A DNA stretch of 64,000 nt from Przewalskia tangutica (GCA_029844215.1 CM056733.1:38944642-39008641); one strand, 5' to 3'. Shown: positions 20,438-31,853, numbered from the stretch's first letter. The notes: generated by a model from the sequence alone, not told the origin. Made by a program: numbers and translations.

Positions 20438-22924
20438 TGTTACACCCCGTAAATTCAAGAAGATAAGATAAGAACATATCAAGGAATATAAGATTTGAAA
20501 GTGGAAAGATAAGTGGACAAATATGTGTTGGACGGATTTTGAGTCTACCTTGGAGTGTTGTACCCCAGTTGTTAAGAATTTCGAGGTGTTTAAAAAGCCT
20601 AGTGTGTAGTCCGTTAAATCTAGTTCCCAACGCAACAAACCGTTCGTCGATAGGACATCGGAGTCAAAAGTTATGGAAGTTTCAAGTTTGGTGCGTGATC
20701 GAGCAAAGCGATGGTTTGGTTCGAAGTGCAGCGTCGCGCCGGAATGCGGCCGGCGCCGGTTGTCTTGGGGGTTCGCGAGGTTGCAGCTGCGCTGAATCTG
20801 AGGCAGCGGAATGCGGGTAATTATTCTGGAGTGGAGCGCGCGGCCTTGTGGCGGCGCGGCGCCTGGCGGGATTTTAAAGGCGAAAATCAGGGGATATTTG
20901 TTAAAAGCCTATGGGAGGGTGACAAGTGTCCCTCCCATCCTTTTGACCAGGAAAGGGGCCTATTTTAGGGCCAAGTCTTGGAAGACTTGGCCATTTCATT
21001 TTGAAAACCCTCCCAAGAACTCCTCTCCCTTCTCTCTAGATTTTGAAGAAAACCTAGCCTAAAGGGAAAATTGTTGGAGCGGCGGCAAGAAGGCAAAGTG
21101 TGGGTGAACTTGTGGGAAGCGCTGGTGGGCGTAGTTGACGGGAAAGAAGTGGAAGAAGAAGGGCTTTTGTGGGCTATTCCGAACGGTAAAAGTTTCTCCT
21201 TCTCTTGGATATGAGTTAATACTTGTTATAGTAGTTTAGAAATGAGCCTGAGGCTGTTATATTTAAGTTTGAATAGATTTGGATCTTGTTGTCTTGTTGA
21301 GAACCGAAATGGGCATGTTAGCCTTAAGATTGTAACTTCAATTGGATTACTAATTTAGGCGTCACATGTTGTAAATGGGGATTTTAGTTGTTGAAGATGC
21401 CTAGGGCTACATATCATGTTAGACCTAAGAACTTGGATTGGAAAAGAGTTGAAAGGGGTTAGGATTGGTTATATTGTTGGCCAAGAATGGCATGGAAATT
21501 ATTGGGTTATTTTGTGTTATTGTGGGGCGGAATATTACACGTATTGTTAGGCGTGTAATCCCCTTGTATTTGCTGAATTAATTGAGCCTTAAATGTGGCG
21601 TTGGTTATTGAATTTCGGCCTTGAAAAAGGTGGCATAGTAAGTAGAAACAAAGGAAGTGTCGTCCAAATTTCCGTAGAATGTAGGGACCTTGCACTTAGT
21701 TATTCTACATTCGAAGCTAGAGATTGATAGACGTTTTATGACCCTTATAGGATTGAAGTAATAAGAGTAGCATATTCTACTTAAGGAGATAGTCGTGGAG
21801 CATTTTGCTAACCGTCGATAATCGTCGCGAGGTATGTGATTCTTCCTATCCTCTTGACATGATTATTTGTGAAATATATAGTCGATAGATGCCGCGTGTG
21901 TTAAAGGAATTTGATTTCCCTTGTTGTGCCTTGACTTGATATGAAGTGTAAAGGTCTTGATTGTTTGAAAAAGTAGGAAAATCTTATTCGTTAGTAATGG
22001 GTACTCGGTGGTTAAAGAATAAGCCCTCTTGGTCTCATAAGGGCTTATAGTTGTAATTGGTTGGTTTAAAACATAAAGTGTTATAACAGCTTTATGGGAA
22101 GTTTGTTATAACCACTTTATATAGCTAAAAGAATGGTTTGTTGATTTCAAAAGATAAGAGACTTGACTTATAATTGACCTAAATGGTGTTGAAAAGTGTG
22201 AAACCTCATTCGTGAGAAATGAGTACTTGGTTTTTTTAAAAGAATAATGTTATATAAATTTCGGAAATGGGAATAAGAATCGAACAAGCCAATGCAGCGT
22301 CAATAAAGGAAAAAGTAATGACAATTAATCATATTAAAACTAGTAGAAACCTCCATCTGCATAGAAGCTAAGATAAGACAAAATTGTGTTACATTTCTTA
22401 GGCCATGGCTGCTCTAATAAGAATTATTGTAATTAAGTTTTGATCTTCTTATAAATTCCAAAGTAAGGAACTCGATTTCTAAAAGAAAAGAGACTTAAGA
22501 ATTTGAAGTGTTTTGGTCTAAAAGAAAGGCATGGTTTTGTCTTGACTTATTTTAAAACATAAAGTGTTATAATAGCTTTATGGGAAGTTAGTTATAACGA
22601 CTTTATGGAAAATAAAAGAATGGATTCATTATTGGATTTAAAATGGTAACTTGATTTTGGGAAAAGAGAAGTAACTTGTTTTCAAATATTGAACTCTTTG
22701 TGATGGGAAAACATAAGTGGCTTGGTTATAAAAGGTAGGAGTACCTTGATCTTAAAGGGGTTAGATACTTGGGTTTTAATGGTATACTTGACGTTGTGTT
22801 AAGAAGTGTGTAAAGTACCTTGAGTGGTGTGTAACTTGCCTATGCTTGGTTGATATAGCCTTGTTGTGCAAGGGTGTGATTTGTGCCACCGAGTCTCTCG
22901 ATGGAGGGCCGGCTATCTGTTTTT

Positions 22925-23149
22925 TTTATTGGACATACTGACACGTTGGGTAGCCCACGGGTATGCTTCCACAGTGAGTATCCTCTTGTTATTTGTTTGG
23001 ACATACTGACACGTTGGGTAGCCCACGGGTATGCTTCCACAGTGAGTATTATCTTGTTAGTTGTTTGGACATACCGACACGTTGGGTGGCCCACGGGTAT
23101 GCTTCCACAGGGATTGTTATCTTGTTATCTCATTTGGGCATACCGACAC
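22925..23149 (+). repeat. Tandem subrepeats in E 5' LTR
   Basis: Units start at about 22931, 22999, 23067 and 23136, the last split by C. This is about one unit fewer than in the 3' LTR of the same element. Confidence 0.8.
23145..23149 (+). repeat. Target-site duplication of C (GACAC)
   Basis: GACAC precedes C. After C, 42504-42510 reads GAACCGC before GTTGGATGG. The uninterrupted site in A and E is CCGACACGTTGGATGG. The right copy is imperfect, probably through sequence error. Confidence 0.6.
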
Positions 23150-24324
23150 TGTCACGACCCATTCCGGGGCCCGTGACTGGTGCCTTACCGGGGCACCCAA
23201 GTAGTCATACATCAGAGTAATCGGCGGAAATATAAAACAAGACATGAAACAATTTATAAAATAAGACACAGTTTATGTGAACAAACGTCGCCTTTCGGCA
23301 TATATATATAAACCAGGTTTAGCAGTTACATCCGACACTGTACAACATGACTACAGACCTCTAAGGAAATATACAACTATGGCGGGACAGGGCCCCGCCA
23401 TACCACTATGTCTGAACTATCTACAATACGGGAGATCATACCAAAAGTAGAGCCTCGGAGAAGATGGAGCTCGACACCAATGCAAAGAGATCCTAAGGAT
23501 GCGGATCTAGCACACCTTGCCCTTACCTGCGGCATGAGCGGCCGAAAGGAGGTCGACAACAGTACTAAGTATGCGAAGCGTAAAGTACTTAAATGAAAAC
23601 ATATCATTTATAAAACCGGTTTACAAATATGTGTGAAACAACGAGAAACCGCACGTAGTGCTACATCACAAACAAGAGCAACAATAGGTAGCGTAAAGGT
23701 CTTGTCTAGGCTGCGAATGATCGAAAGCAGGCCACTCGCCCACATCATCATTCCGCAGCCTAATCTGAACTCGAGTCCGCATAGGCCACTCACGTGGGCG
23801 CGTGAGGTATAACCCGCATCGGTAGCTACTCCTCGGCATCGCCACGGACTCGTTGTCGCGCATGGCCACATAGACCGCGTGAGGCATAACCCGCATACTA
23901 ACACGGAACTCTCGTAGCTCCGCATAGGCCCCCTGGACCCGCGTGAGGTATTCTCGAATCATGGTCCTGCACCGCTGAGTCTACCGCGTCGGAGGCGGCT
24001 TAACCTTCGGTATCATCTCAAGAGGTGAGTGATAGTACACTAACATAACAGCTTTATCTTTAAACAACATAAGCACAACAAGGATACTCTCTTATACAAA
24101 CGTTACAAGATACTAACACACATAGCATCATATCATGTCTACTTATCAAACCATCTTATTATTCTATTTCACAATTCAACATAAGTCATTATAAACACAT
24201 AGGCAAACTTGTTTCTTTTATCAATCTTAAGTGGTTATACTTAACTTCCCATAAAGCTAGTATAACTCTTAGCTTCTGTTTTAAAATGATTTAGTATTCT
24301 TATGAAATGCTTTCAGATCTTTAT

Positions 24325-24440
24325 TATTCAGGCTTAAGCCGTAAGGCATTGCCGTAAGTGTTATTCAGGCTTAAGCCGTGAGGCATTGCCGTAAGTATTA
24401 TTCGAGCTTAAGTCAAAAGACATTGCCGTAGTTATTATTC
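24325..24440 (-). repeat. GGCTTAAGCC direct repeats in C 3' LTR
   Basis: Three units of about 38 bp each have TTATTCAGGCTTAAGCCGT and GAGGCATTGCCGTAAGT-type sequence. The third unit is diverged (AGTCAAAAGACATTGCCGTA). C 5' LTR has the same three at about 41278-41395, and D has two per LTR. Confidence 0.75.
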
Positions 24441-25129
24441 GATTAACACGTATACGTCTACCGTACTATATATTGTAAAATATCATGCTTTAGGAAGAAT
24501 CACATACCTTACCGTGAAAACACTTTGCCAAGTTGAATATGTCGCATGAAGAATCAGCTATAATAGTCGAACCGTCTAACAATGTTGAGACTACTTGTGA
24601 TTCTAAGCAGAGGGTTCTATATCCTACGGAAAATTGGGCGTCTTCCCTGCGGTGAGCTACTCGAGTCTCTGTGAAAGCAGTCTATGTAAGCAGTTTGATT
24701 ATTCTTCTAAGTATTTAATACTTATTCTAATACTACAACAGTAAGTATTCTCTTATACAAAAGAGGGTTAGGATTGTTACCTCAGTAAGCCCAATAATAT
24801 CCTAGATAAAGTCGCGCCTGAGCAAGGTTTAGCTCCTAAGTTGAACGCTCCGGTAGCTCCAAGAAACCTTAAAAGTTCTTCACAACTTCTACTAAGGACT
24901 AAGGGATTTGGGCTAGGGTATTTTGGGAATTATAACAATACAAGAAGACAACTTTTCTACAAAGGGAGGGGGTAGTGTTTCGGCTAGGGCTAGGGGGTAT
25001 TCGGCCAGGCTTCTAAAAAGGGGTATTCGGCCAAGGCTTTCTAAAGGGGTGTGAGGCTTAGGGCGATGGCTGCAAGGAAAGAGGATTTAGACTTGGAAAT
25101 TTGTGATGAATAAGTCTTCAAAGAGAGGG

Positions 25130-25137
25130 TATTTATA
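25130..25137 (-). promoter_or_regulatory. TATA box of C 3' LTR
   Basis: TATAAATA on the minus strand lies within GCCTATAAATACCCTCTC. The equivalent in the 5' LTR is 42099-42106. Confidence 0.7.
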
Positions 25138-25524
25138 GGCTAAGACATGGCCAACCAATGGCCAAGATCAAGCCAAGTGGGGGCAAGTGGAGGGCCAAGA
25201 TTTGCCCAAGTGCCCCTAACCTACTCCTCAAATCACTCCACAAACAAAGGTCCGTTCTAAGCCCCAAAGCCTCTCAACCGCCCGCAAAGGCCACAGCGTC
25301 CACTGAGGGTGACAAGTGTCACCCTCGTTGGTCAAAAGGGTTAGTCGCTCGGAAAAATCATAAAAATTAGAAATGACATAGCCAGAATTTACCTACGAGT
25401 GTGTAAAGCGTTTCGTCGGAAAGCGATTCCTTGTGTGGGTTGTGCCCAAAACGTCCTAGGCCTAAACTTTTAAGGCTACACTTTATGCGTCGTCACGTAC
25501 ATACTCGAGAAATACGGTATAACA

Positions 25525-25536
25525 TTCTCCTCTCCC
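25525..25536 (-). other. Polypurine tract of C
   Basis: The minus strand reads GGGAGAGGAGAA directly before the 3' LTR. Confidence 0.85.
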
Positions 25537-25560
25537 AGAAACATTCGTCGAATGTTCCTT
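25537..25560 (-). other. Pre-PPT hairpin of C
   Basis: The minus strand reads AAGGAACATTCGACGAATGT followed by TTCT. It is the same stem as in A, B, D, E and F, with a shorter loop. Confidence 0.7.
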
Positions 25561-25689
25561 CCCAAAGTTATCGATAAGGTTCTTCATAACTTAAGCGATT
25601 ACAAATGCCACACACGCCACGCGAACAATACTTAGGCATAAACGATAAAAAGATTTACAAGTAGGAAAGTGAATTACACGGAGGTGTGG

Positions 25690-25880
25690 GAAATAGGTGA
25701 GGATACTTACGCCTCATGTCCTCCTCGACTTCCCACGTCATCTCCTCACGAGCTCGTTCGCCACAAGACTTTGACGGAAGCCACGTCCGCCGTCATGAGC
25801 GCCTAACGACGATCGATTATCGCTATGGGAATCTCCTCATCGATAACCCTCGGTCACACTGGACATCGTCAATCGGGTGT
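25690..25880 (-). pseudogene. Chromodomain-like pol C-terminus of C
   Basis: The minus strand encodes DEEIPIAIIDRR, DVASVKVLWR and EEMTWEVEEDMRRKYP in successive frames separated by small shifts. This is the usual C-terminal chromodomain tail of Tekay/Del chromoviruses, thought to guide integration to heterochromatin. D has the same tail at 36340-36535. Frame breaks at 25760-25810 are single-base and may be sequence error. Confidence 0.75.
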
Positions 25881-27181
25881 ACTAGATGGATCCCCGATAC
25901 ATCTCGCCGGCATAGATACGTGAAAAACCGGATGCCGCCTCGGATCGGACGGCAGATCCAACTCATAGGCAACCTTGCCTACCTGCGGACAATCGAAGCG
26001 GCCCGATGTACCTTGGTGAGTTTCCCTTCTTCCCGAATCGCATCACACCGCCATGGGTGACACCTTTAGGAAAACCAATCATGAACCTCGAACTCAAGAT
26101 GCCGGCGACGATGATCTGCATCGACTTACATCATTGTGGTATCGATAGCGCTCTCGGATAAGCTTCACCTTATCGGCACTGCTGCACCAAATCTGGTCCC
26201 ACTAGCTGCACCTCACCCATCGAACCAACCTATAGGCGATCTGCACTTCCTCCCATACAAGGCCTCATAAGGCGCCATCCGAATCTTGGAGTGGTGGCTA
26301 TTATTATCTGCGAACTCAACTAGAGGCAAATGATCCTCCCAACTACCACTGAAGTCAATAACACGGGCTCGCAACATATCCTCGAGAGTGCGGATAGTGC
26401 GCTCTGCTGTCCGATGCATGCGTGGATGAAATGCGATTACTCGTGCTCACTGCGTCCCTAAACCCTCTGGAAGGACCTCCGAAGTTAGCCGTAAGCCCGG
26501 GCTCCACATGCGATATGATCGAAGTAGGGACTCCATGCGATCGACAATCTCTCGGATGTAAAGTGCGGCATAATCCTCGTAGAAAAAGTCGATCTGACGG
26601 GAAGAAAGTGGGCTGATTTCGTCGACTGTCGGCGATAACCCATATAGAATCATGTCTCCTCTTAGTGCGAGGTAATCACGTGATGAAGTCCATGTTGATT
26701 ACCTCCCACTTCCGTCGGGATCTCAATGCGTAACAAACCACCGGGCCTGCGGTGCTCTACCTTCACTGCGACAACACGGGCATTGAGCTACGAACTCTGC
26801 AACGTCCTCTTCAAGCCATCCCACCAATACGGATCTAAGGTCGTGGTACATCTTGGTCGACCCGGATGGATGAAGTAACCTTGTATTTGTGTGCTTCCCG
26901 AGAACTGCTGCGAAGTCACGAAACATCTGGAACACACAATCGCCCTCAAACCTTAGCACCCCATCGGTGCTACCTCAAAGGACCGCGCCTCACGAAGAGT
27001 TGTATCACGATATCGAATCAAAGTGGATCCTCGGCGTTGCCTCTTCACCTCGCCGACGATGGAAGACTCGGCAACCTCACGAACTCTAACCCCACCGCTA
27101 TCGAGAATCAATCAAGCGGACACCAAGGCTCGCTAAGCGGTGCAAATCACGAACCATGTCCCTTCTCTCTGCTGCACATCG
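25881..27181 (-). pseudogene. Integrase of C, frame-broken
   Basis: Reading down the minus strand: the zinc-binding domain with HPSGSTKMYHDLRS and CPCCRSEGRA (about 26730-26850), the first core segment (about 26600-26710, colinear with D 35540-35620, which reads NMDFITGLPR), the YIREIVDRMES region (about 26530-26570), then TAERTIRTLEDMLRARVIDF and PLVEFADNNSHHSKIRMAPY (26213-26419), with the catalytic Glu region in the first, and GRKCRSPIGWFD. The GPY/F region (25900-26210) is in mixed frames. It would insert cDNA with the chromodomain's guidance. As read, it cannot be translated in one piece. Confidence 0.8.
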
Positions 27182-28189
27182 TTAGGCTCCCATCGACCTA
27201 CGACTAAGAGCATACGCCACAACATTGGCCTTCGGGTGGTACGGGATATCAACATCGTAATCCTTAAGCAACTCTAACCACCGTCTTTGTCGTAAGTTCA
27301 CTCCTCCGGTGAAGATATACTGGAGGCTCTTGTGGTCTGTAAAAATATCCACGTGAACCCCATACAAATAGTGCCTCCAGATCTTCAAAGCGTGAATCAC
27401 AGCTGCCAACTCCAAATCATGGGTGGGGTAGTTCCTCTCGTGTTTCTTCAGCTGTCGGGATGCATATGCTATAACTCTGCCATGCTGCATCAACACACAT
27501 CCCAACCCGATGCCTGACGCATCACAATACACAACATAACCGTCTGGACCTGCGGAAGTAAGAAGCGAGGCGGTCGTCAATCTCTCTTTCAGCAACTGGA
27601 AACCCTGCTCACAAGCATCAGTCCACTGGAACTTGGCTGCCTTCTGAGTCAGCCTAGTCAATGGTGCAGAGATAGAAGCAAACTTCTCCACGAACCGCCG
27701 ATAATAACCTGCAAGGCCCAGAAAACTGCGAACCTCTGTCGGAGTAGTAGGTCTCGGCCAAGTCCTGACTGCCTCGATCTTGGCCGTATCCACTCGAATG
27801 CCATCAGCCCCGACAATATGCCCAAGAAACGCCACTGAAGTCAACCAAAACTCACATTTGGAAAACTTGGCGTACAACTGCTGGTCCTGGAAGCGTCGGC
27901 CAGTCCTCAAATGCTCGCGTGCTCTGCTCTGGCGAGAATAAACCAAGATATCATCAATGAACAGTATCACCAACGTGTCCAAATATTGTGTGAACACTCG
28001 GTTCAGCCAATCCAGGAATACCGCCGGAGCAGTGGTCAACAAAGACATGACCACGAACTCATAATGCCGTCGGGTCGGAATGCGATCTAGGGACATCCAC
28101 CTCTCTGACACGAACCTGATGATAGCCCGATCGCAGATCAATCTTGGAGAAACATCTCGCGCCCTGCAACTGGTCGAACAAGTCATCAA
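27182..28189 (-). CDS. pol: RT (C-terminal half) and RNase H of C
   Basis: This 335-residue open frame's first 40 residues are out-of-frame read-through, and the real RT begins at about HYEFVVMS. The motif FIDDILVYS (residues 77-85) holds the polymerase Asp pair. KCEFWLTSVAFLGHIV and TEVRSFLGLAGYYRRFVEKF (151-170) are RT thumb/connection. RNase H shows D223 (YCDASG), E260 (HDLEL) and D285 (FTDHKSL). At residue 326 Tyr (VVAYALSRR) replaces the Asp found in Z (ADALSRR), a probable loss of the fourth acidic residue by one base change. Upstream pol is in another frame (28059-29039). The protein would copy genomic RNA in the particle. Confidence 0.88.
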   Translation of the reverse strand: MMTCSTSCRARDVSPRLICDRAIIRFVSERWMSLDRIPTRRHYEFVVMSLLTTAPAVFLDWLNRVFTQYLDTLVILFIDDILVYSRQSRAREHLRTGRRFQDQQLYAKFSKCEFWLTSVAFLGHIVGADGIRVDTAKIEAVRTWPRPTTPTEVRSFLGLAGYYRRFVEKFASISAPLTRLTQKAAKFQWTDACEQGFQLLKERLTTASLLTSAGPDGYVVYCDASGIGLGCVLMQHGRVIAYASRQLKKHERNYPTHDLELAAVIHALKIWRHYLYGVHVDIFTDHKSLQYIFTGGVNLRQRRWLELLKDYDVDIPYHPKANVVAYALSRRSMGA

Positions 28190-29039
28190 TCCTGGGAAGG
28201 GGGTATCTGTTCTTAATGGTCACCTTGTTCAGCTGCCTGTAGTCAACACACATGCGCAGCGTCCCGTCCTTCTTCTTTACGAACAATACCGGCGCCCCCC
28301 AGGGAGAAACACTAGGTCTGATAAAACCCTTCTCCAGCAAATCCCTCAGCTGGTCCTTCAACTCCCTCAACTCGGCAGGTGCCATTCTGTATGGCGGAAT
28401 GGAAATAGGCCGAGTATCTGGCAACACATCTATACAAAACTCAATCTCCCTCTCAGGAGGGATACCCGGGAGGTCATCTGGAAACACGTCTGGGAACTCG
28501 CTGACTACTGGAACTGACTGAAAATCTGGTACCGCAGCTTCAGTATCAAACACCCGAACGAGATGGTAGATATACCCCTTCTGCACCATCTTCCTAGCCT
28601 TGAGGTAGGAAATAAACCTACCCCTCGGCGATACCGTGCTCCCCTCCCACTCAACAACCGGCTCCTCAGGAAACTGGAACCGTACTACTCTCTCTCTGCA
28701 GTCTACATTGGCGTAGCAAGAAGCTAGCCAATCCATCCCCATAATCACGTCGAAGTCAATCATCTCCAACTCTATCAAGTCGGCTAGGGTCTGACGACTG
28801 TAAATGGTCACAGGACAAGCTCTATATACCCGCCGAGCTACCACCGAATCACCCACTGGCGTAGCTACCTCGAAAGGGTCTATGGACTCAGGCTCTATCC
28901 CTATCCTACTAGCAACAAGGGGAGATATATAGGACAGAGTAGAACCCGGATCTATCAAAGCATACACATCAAACCCAGAAACTGATAAGGTACCTGTGAC
29001 GACATCAGGTGAGGCCTCCTGATCCTGTCGGCTGGACAA
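28059..29039 (-). CDS. pol: Protease and RT (N-terminal half) of C
   Basis: This is a 326-residue open frame. The retropepsin active site ALIDPGST is at residues 27-34 (catalytic D30). DFDVIMGMDWLASC (95-108) is the second protease block. GYIYHLVRVFDTEA (155-168) is the linker. The RT fingers begin at PISIPPYRMAPAEL (211-224), then TLRMCVDYRQLNKV (260-273) and FSKIDLRSGYHQVRV (297-311), containing the first polymerase Asp (D301). The frame ends in PRSHSDPTAL where relatives continue, at ACATGCCG/GATCGCATT positions consistent with lost ACTGC and CTAC bases near 28060-28110. If those are sequence errors, PR-RT-RNase H of C is essentially intact. Confidence 0.88.
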   Translation of the reverse strand: MSSRQDQEASPDVVTGTLSVSGFDVYALIDPGSTLSYISPLVASRIGIEPESIDPFEVATPVGDSVVARRVYRACPVTIYSRQTLADLIELEMIDFDVIMGMDWLASCYANVDCRERVVRFQFPEEPVVEWEGSTVSPRGRFISYLKARKMVQKGYIYHLVRVFDTEAAVPDFQSVPVVSEFPDVFPDDLPGIPPEREIEFCIDVLPDTRPISIPPYRMAPAELRELKDQLRDLLEKGFIRPSVSPWGAPVLFVKKKDGTLRMCVDYRQLNKVTIKNRYPLPRIDDLFDQLQGARCFSKIDLRSGYHQVRVREVDVPRSHSDPTAL

Positions 29040-29453
29040 AGCATAAATGCGGTTCTGAGGACCGCTAGAACTGGGACCCGAGCCACGACCTCTGCCGCGA
29101 CCTGCTGACCCATGAGTACCCTGCCCTCCGGGGCGAGTAACTGTAGGAGATGATGAAGCGGCAGCGAACGAAAGGTGAGCCTACCGCTTGCCCCGGTCGG
29201 ACGGTCCCGCAAAATGACCTGCGCCTGGCGTAACAAGATCCAAAAGCGATTACCACACTTCCCGTAATGGGATCTACCGCATCGGCCACAGCTGGGGTGG
29301 TCCGATCGGCGATCTTACGCTACTGCGGGCGTCGAAGCCACGGGGCCGATGCGCCCTCGAATACTCTGTCTTTGAGGGCGGTGCGAGTGCTCTGGTGGTG
29401 TGGTGCAAATCTAGGCTCTTTGCGAGGCCGCCCACCACGATAGCCACGGAGAC
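29040..29453 (-). pseudogene. gag C-terminal part of C (before D)
   Basis: This minus-strand stretch is Ser/Arg/Gly rich, with gag/pol spacer character. The zinc-knuckle region is expected around 29210-29300, but only broken Cys-rich pieces (FGSCYARRR, CGTVRPGQ) are seen. It is interrupted at 29454 by element D, and gag continues at 39068. Confidence 0.6.
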
Positions 29454-29897
29454 TGTAATACCCGTATTTCGGTATATGCGTGGGGAATACGTCTAAAAGT
29501 TTGGCCTTAGTTAGCCTTGGGCGTTTTCTTTTGTACACAACTCACTAAAAGAATCGTTTCCGACGAAAGCGTTTCCACGACTTTCGTAGAGTAAATTCGG
29601 CTATGCCATTTCTTATTTTGCGGATTTTTCAGAGCGAAACATTTTGGACCAGCGGGAGGGTGGCGTGTGTCACCCTGCATTGAAACAAGTGGGGTGGCTT
29701 TGGGCGATTGGGCGTCCAAAGGGGTGTTGGCCTTGGCGATTGGTTCCATGCTAAGGCCTTGTTTTGTGCCATGTTTTGTGGAGTGTTTTGTGGAGTGTTT
29801 TGTGGAGTAGGGGTTAGGGTGCACTTGGCTTGATCTTGGCCTTACACTTGCCTTGCACTTGTCTTCATCTTGGCCATTGGTTGGCCAAGGCTTGAGC

Positions 29898-29905
29898 TAT
29901 AAATA
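29898..29905 (+). promoter_or_regulatory. TATA box of D 5' LTR
   Basis: TATAAATA lies in GAGCTATAAATACCCCTC. The 3' LTR copy is at 37132-37139. Confidence 0.75.
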
Positions 29906-30584
29906 CCCCTCTTGAGATGAAGAGTTCTTCATCCACAAAAGCTTTCAAGTCTAAAAATCCTTCCTCTCCCTTTGTAGCAATTCGTCCAACACCCCCCTCG
30001 AGAAGCTTGGCGAGGCTACCCCACTAGCCTGGCGAAACCTACCCCCTCCTTGGTAGAAAAGTTGCCTTCTTGTTTTGTTATAATGCCCAAAATACCTAGC
30101 CCACATACCTTAGTTATTAGTAGAAGTTGTGTAGCACTTCTAAGGTTTCGTTTGAGCATACAACTTAGTAGCAAAACATTGATAAGGCGCGAATTTTTCT
30201 AGGATATTATTGGGCTTTCCGAGGTAACGAATCCTAACCTCTTTTGAATTAGAGAATACTTCTGTTGTAGAATAAGAATAAGTATAAATACTTAGAAGAA
30301 TAATCAAACTGACTTACATGGAATTTGTTTTCACTGATGAACTTATATAGCTCACCAGGTAGGGAAGTGCTTCCCGACTTACCGTAGAATTATGAACCCT
30401 CTGTTTAGAATGACCTTCAGAGTAGTCTTTGATAGATATCTGTGACTATTATAGGCTGACTCTCTGTGTGACATATTGACTTGGCGGTGGTTTTATTTGA
30501 GAAGGTATGTGATTCTTCCTAAAGCATGATATTTTACAATATATAGTACGGTAGACGTACATGTGTTAACTGAATAATAACTAT

Positions 30585-30652
30585 GGCAATGCCTCACGGC
30601 TTAAGCCTGAATAATACTTACGGCAATGCCTCACGGCTTAAGCCTGAATAAC
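30585..30652 (+). repeat. GGCTTAAGCC direct repeats in D 5' LTR
   Basis: Two nearly identical units of about 35 bp each contain GGCAATGCCTCACGGCTTAA and GCCTGAATAA. The 3' LTR has the same pair at about 37826-37892. Confidence 0.85.
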
Positions 30653-31853
30653 AAAGAACTGAAAACATTTCAAAAGAATCTTGAATCATTTTTAACAGAA
30701 GATAAATATTTGGTTTTAAAACAAAAGCTTAAGAGTTATACTAGCTTTATGGGAAGTTAGGTATAACAACTTAAGAAGATAAAAGGCTGTTTACTTGTTT
30801 GTTTATAAAAGCCTTGTATTGATTTACTGTTAAGTGTAGTAAGATTTGTGTGATAAGTAGACATATTATGATGCTACAGGTTAGTGTCTTGAATTCTTTG
30901 TGTAAAGGGTCATTCTTCTTTGGCTTACGTTGCTAACGGTAAGTCCGTTGTCTTGTTATTGTATCACCTACCGATTGTTATCTGAGGGCTTGCCCTTGAT
31001 CTTGGTCTATACGGCTATGCGGTCTGTGAGACTATGCGAGCGGCGGTATGCTCGAGATTGATCATTCGGGTGTTTAGCACGACGCGGGGATTCCTATGCG
31101 GTCTGTTGAGACTATGCGGCCTTTTGAGGCTATGCGGGTGCGAGGAGCCTAGGCGAGTGCGGAGCCTAGGCGGATGCGGGGTTGGCTGCCCCGTCACGGG
31201 GAATACCTCAATGCGGGTGCGTATGCGACCTATGCGAGTGCGGAAGTCGAGGACTAGGCACTGAGAATGATACTATGGGCGATTGGCCTTGCCGATCATT
31301 CGCGGCCTAGAATAGACACATTCTGATTTTCCTATTCTGTTGTTGTTTGTGATGTGACACTATGTGCAATTGGCGATTGTATTTGTGAAAAGGTTTTAAA
31401 TACTTTGATTTTATTTCGATTCTTTATAGTTTCACATACTTGGTACTGTTATCTTGACCTCCTCGAGTGCGTTCATGCGGTAAGGGCAGCAGTGCTAGAT
31501 CCACATTCTAGGATCTCTACGTTGGTGTCGGGAGCTCCATCCTTTCGGAGGCTCTACTTTTAGGTATGATCTCCTGTTGTAGATAGTTTTATGCTGATCG
31601 AGGTATGGCGGCCCTGTCCGCCATAGTTGTATATTTCCTTAAGTGCGTAGTCTGTTATGCAAAGATCGGATGTAGCGCTAAACCATGTTTTTATATATAT
31701 GCAGAAAGCGATGTTTTCTCACTTAAACTGTGTTCTATTTTATAAACTGTTTCATGTCTTGCTTTATATTTCCGCTGATTACTCTGATGTATGACTACTT
31801 GGGTGCCCCGGTAAGGCACCAGTCACGGGCCCTGGAATGGGTCGTGACAAAAG

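Larger units (their letters stand above)
20438..23149 (+). repeat. 5' LTR of E, first part
   Basis: It begins TGTTACACCCCGTAAATTC. It has the hairpin at 20969-20992, GACAAGTGTC at 20921-20930, inverted-repeat modules at about 22067-22122 and 22552-22605, and tandem subrepeats. It is interrupted in the last subrepeat, after CATACCGACAC, by element C. The LTR resumes at 42511 with GTTGGATGGTCCACGGG. Confidence 0.9.
23150..25524 (-). repeat. 3' LTR of element C
   Basis: On the plus strand it starts TGTCACGACCCATTCCGGGG and ends GGTATAACA. It is 2375 bp. It holds a TATA box (25130-25137, minus), three GGCTTAAGCC-containing repeats (24330-24440), a half inverted-repeat module (about 24235-24275), a TATGCGG-type array (about 23765-23985) and GACAAGTGTC (25311-25320). 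Confidence 0.92.
29454..31849 (+). repeat. 5' LTR of element D
   Basis: It begins TGTAATACCCGTATTTCGG and ends GGGTCGTGACA. The TATA box is at 29898-29905, the two GGCTTAAGCC repeats at about 30585-30650, the half inverted-repeat module at about 30732-30770 and the TATGCGG array at 30980-31260. GTTTTGTGGAGT is repeated three times near 29771-29806. Confidence 0.92.

Noticed and set aside
19761..20630. A 289-codon minus-strand frame
   Set aside because: It fuses Z protease/spacer coding with antisense LTR of E across the insertion boundary at 20438. Only the part below 20437 is real pol.
24200..25100. A host gene in the long A/T-rich part of the C LTR
   Set aside because: The whole segment is matched colinearly at 41100-42000 and in D LTRs, so it is LTR sequence.
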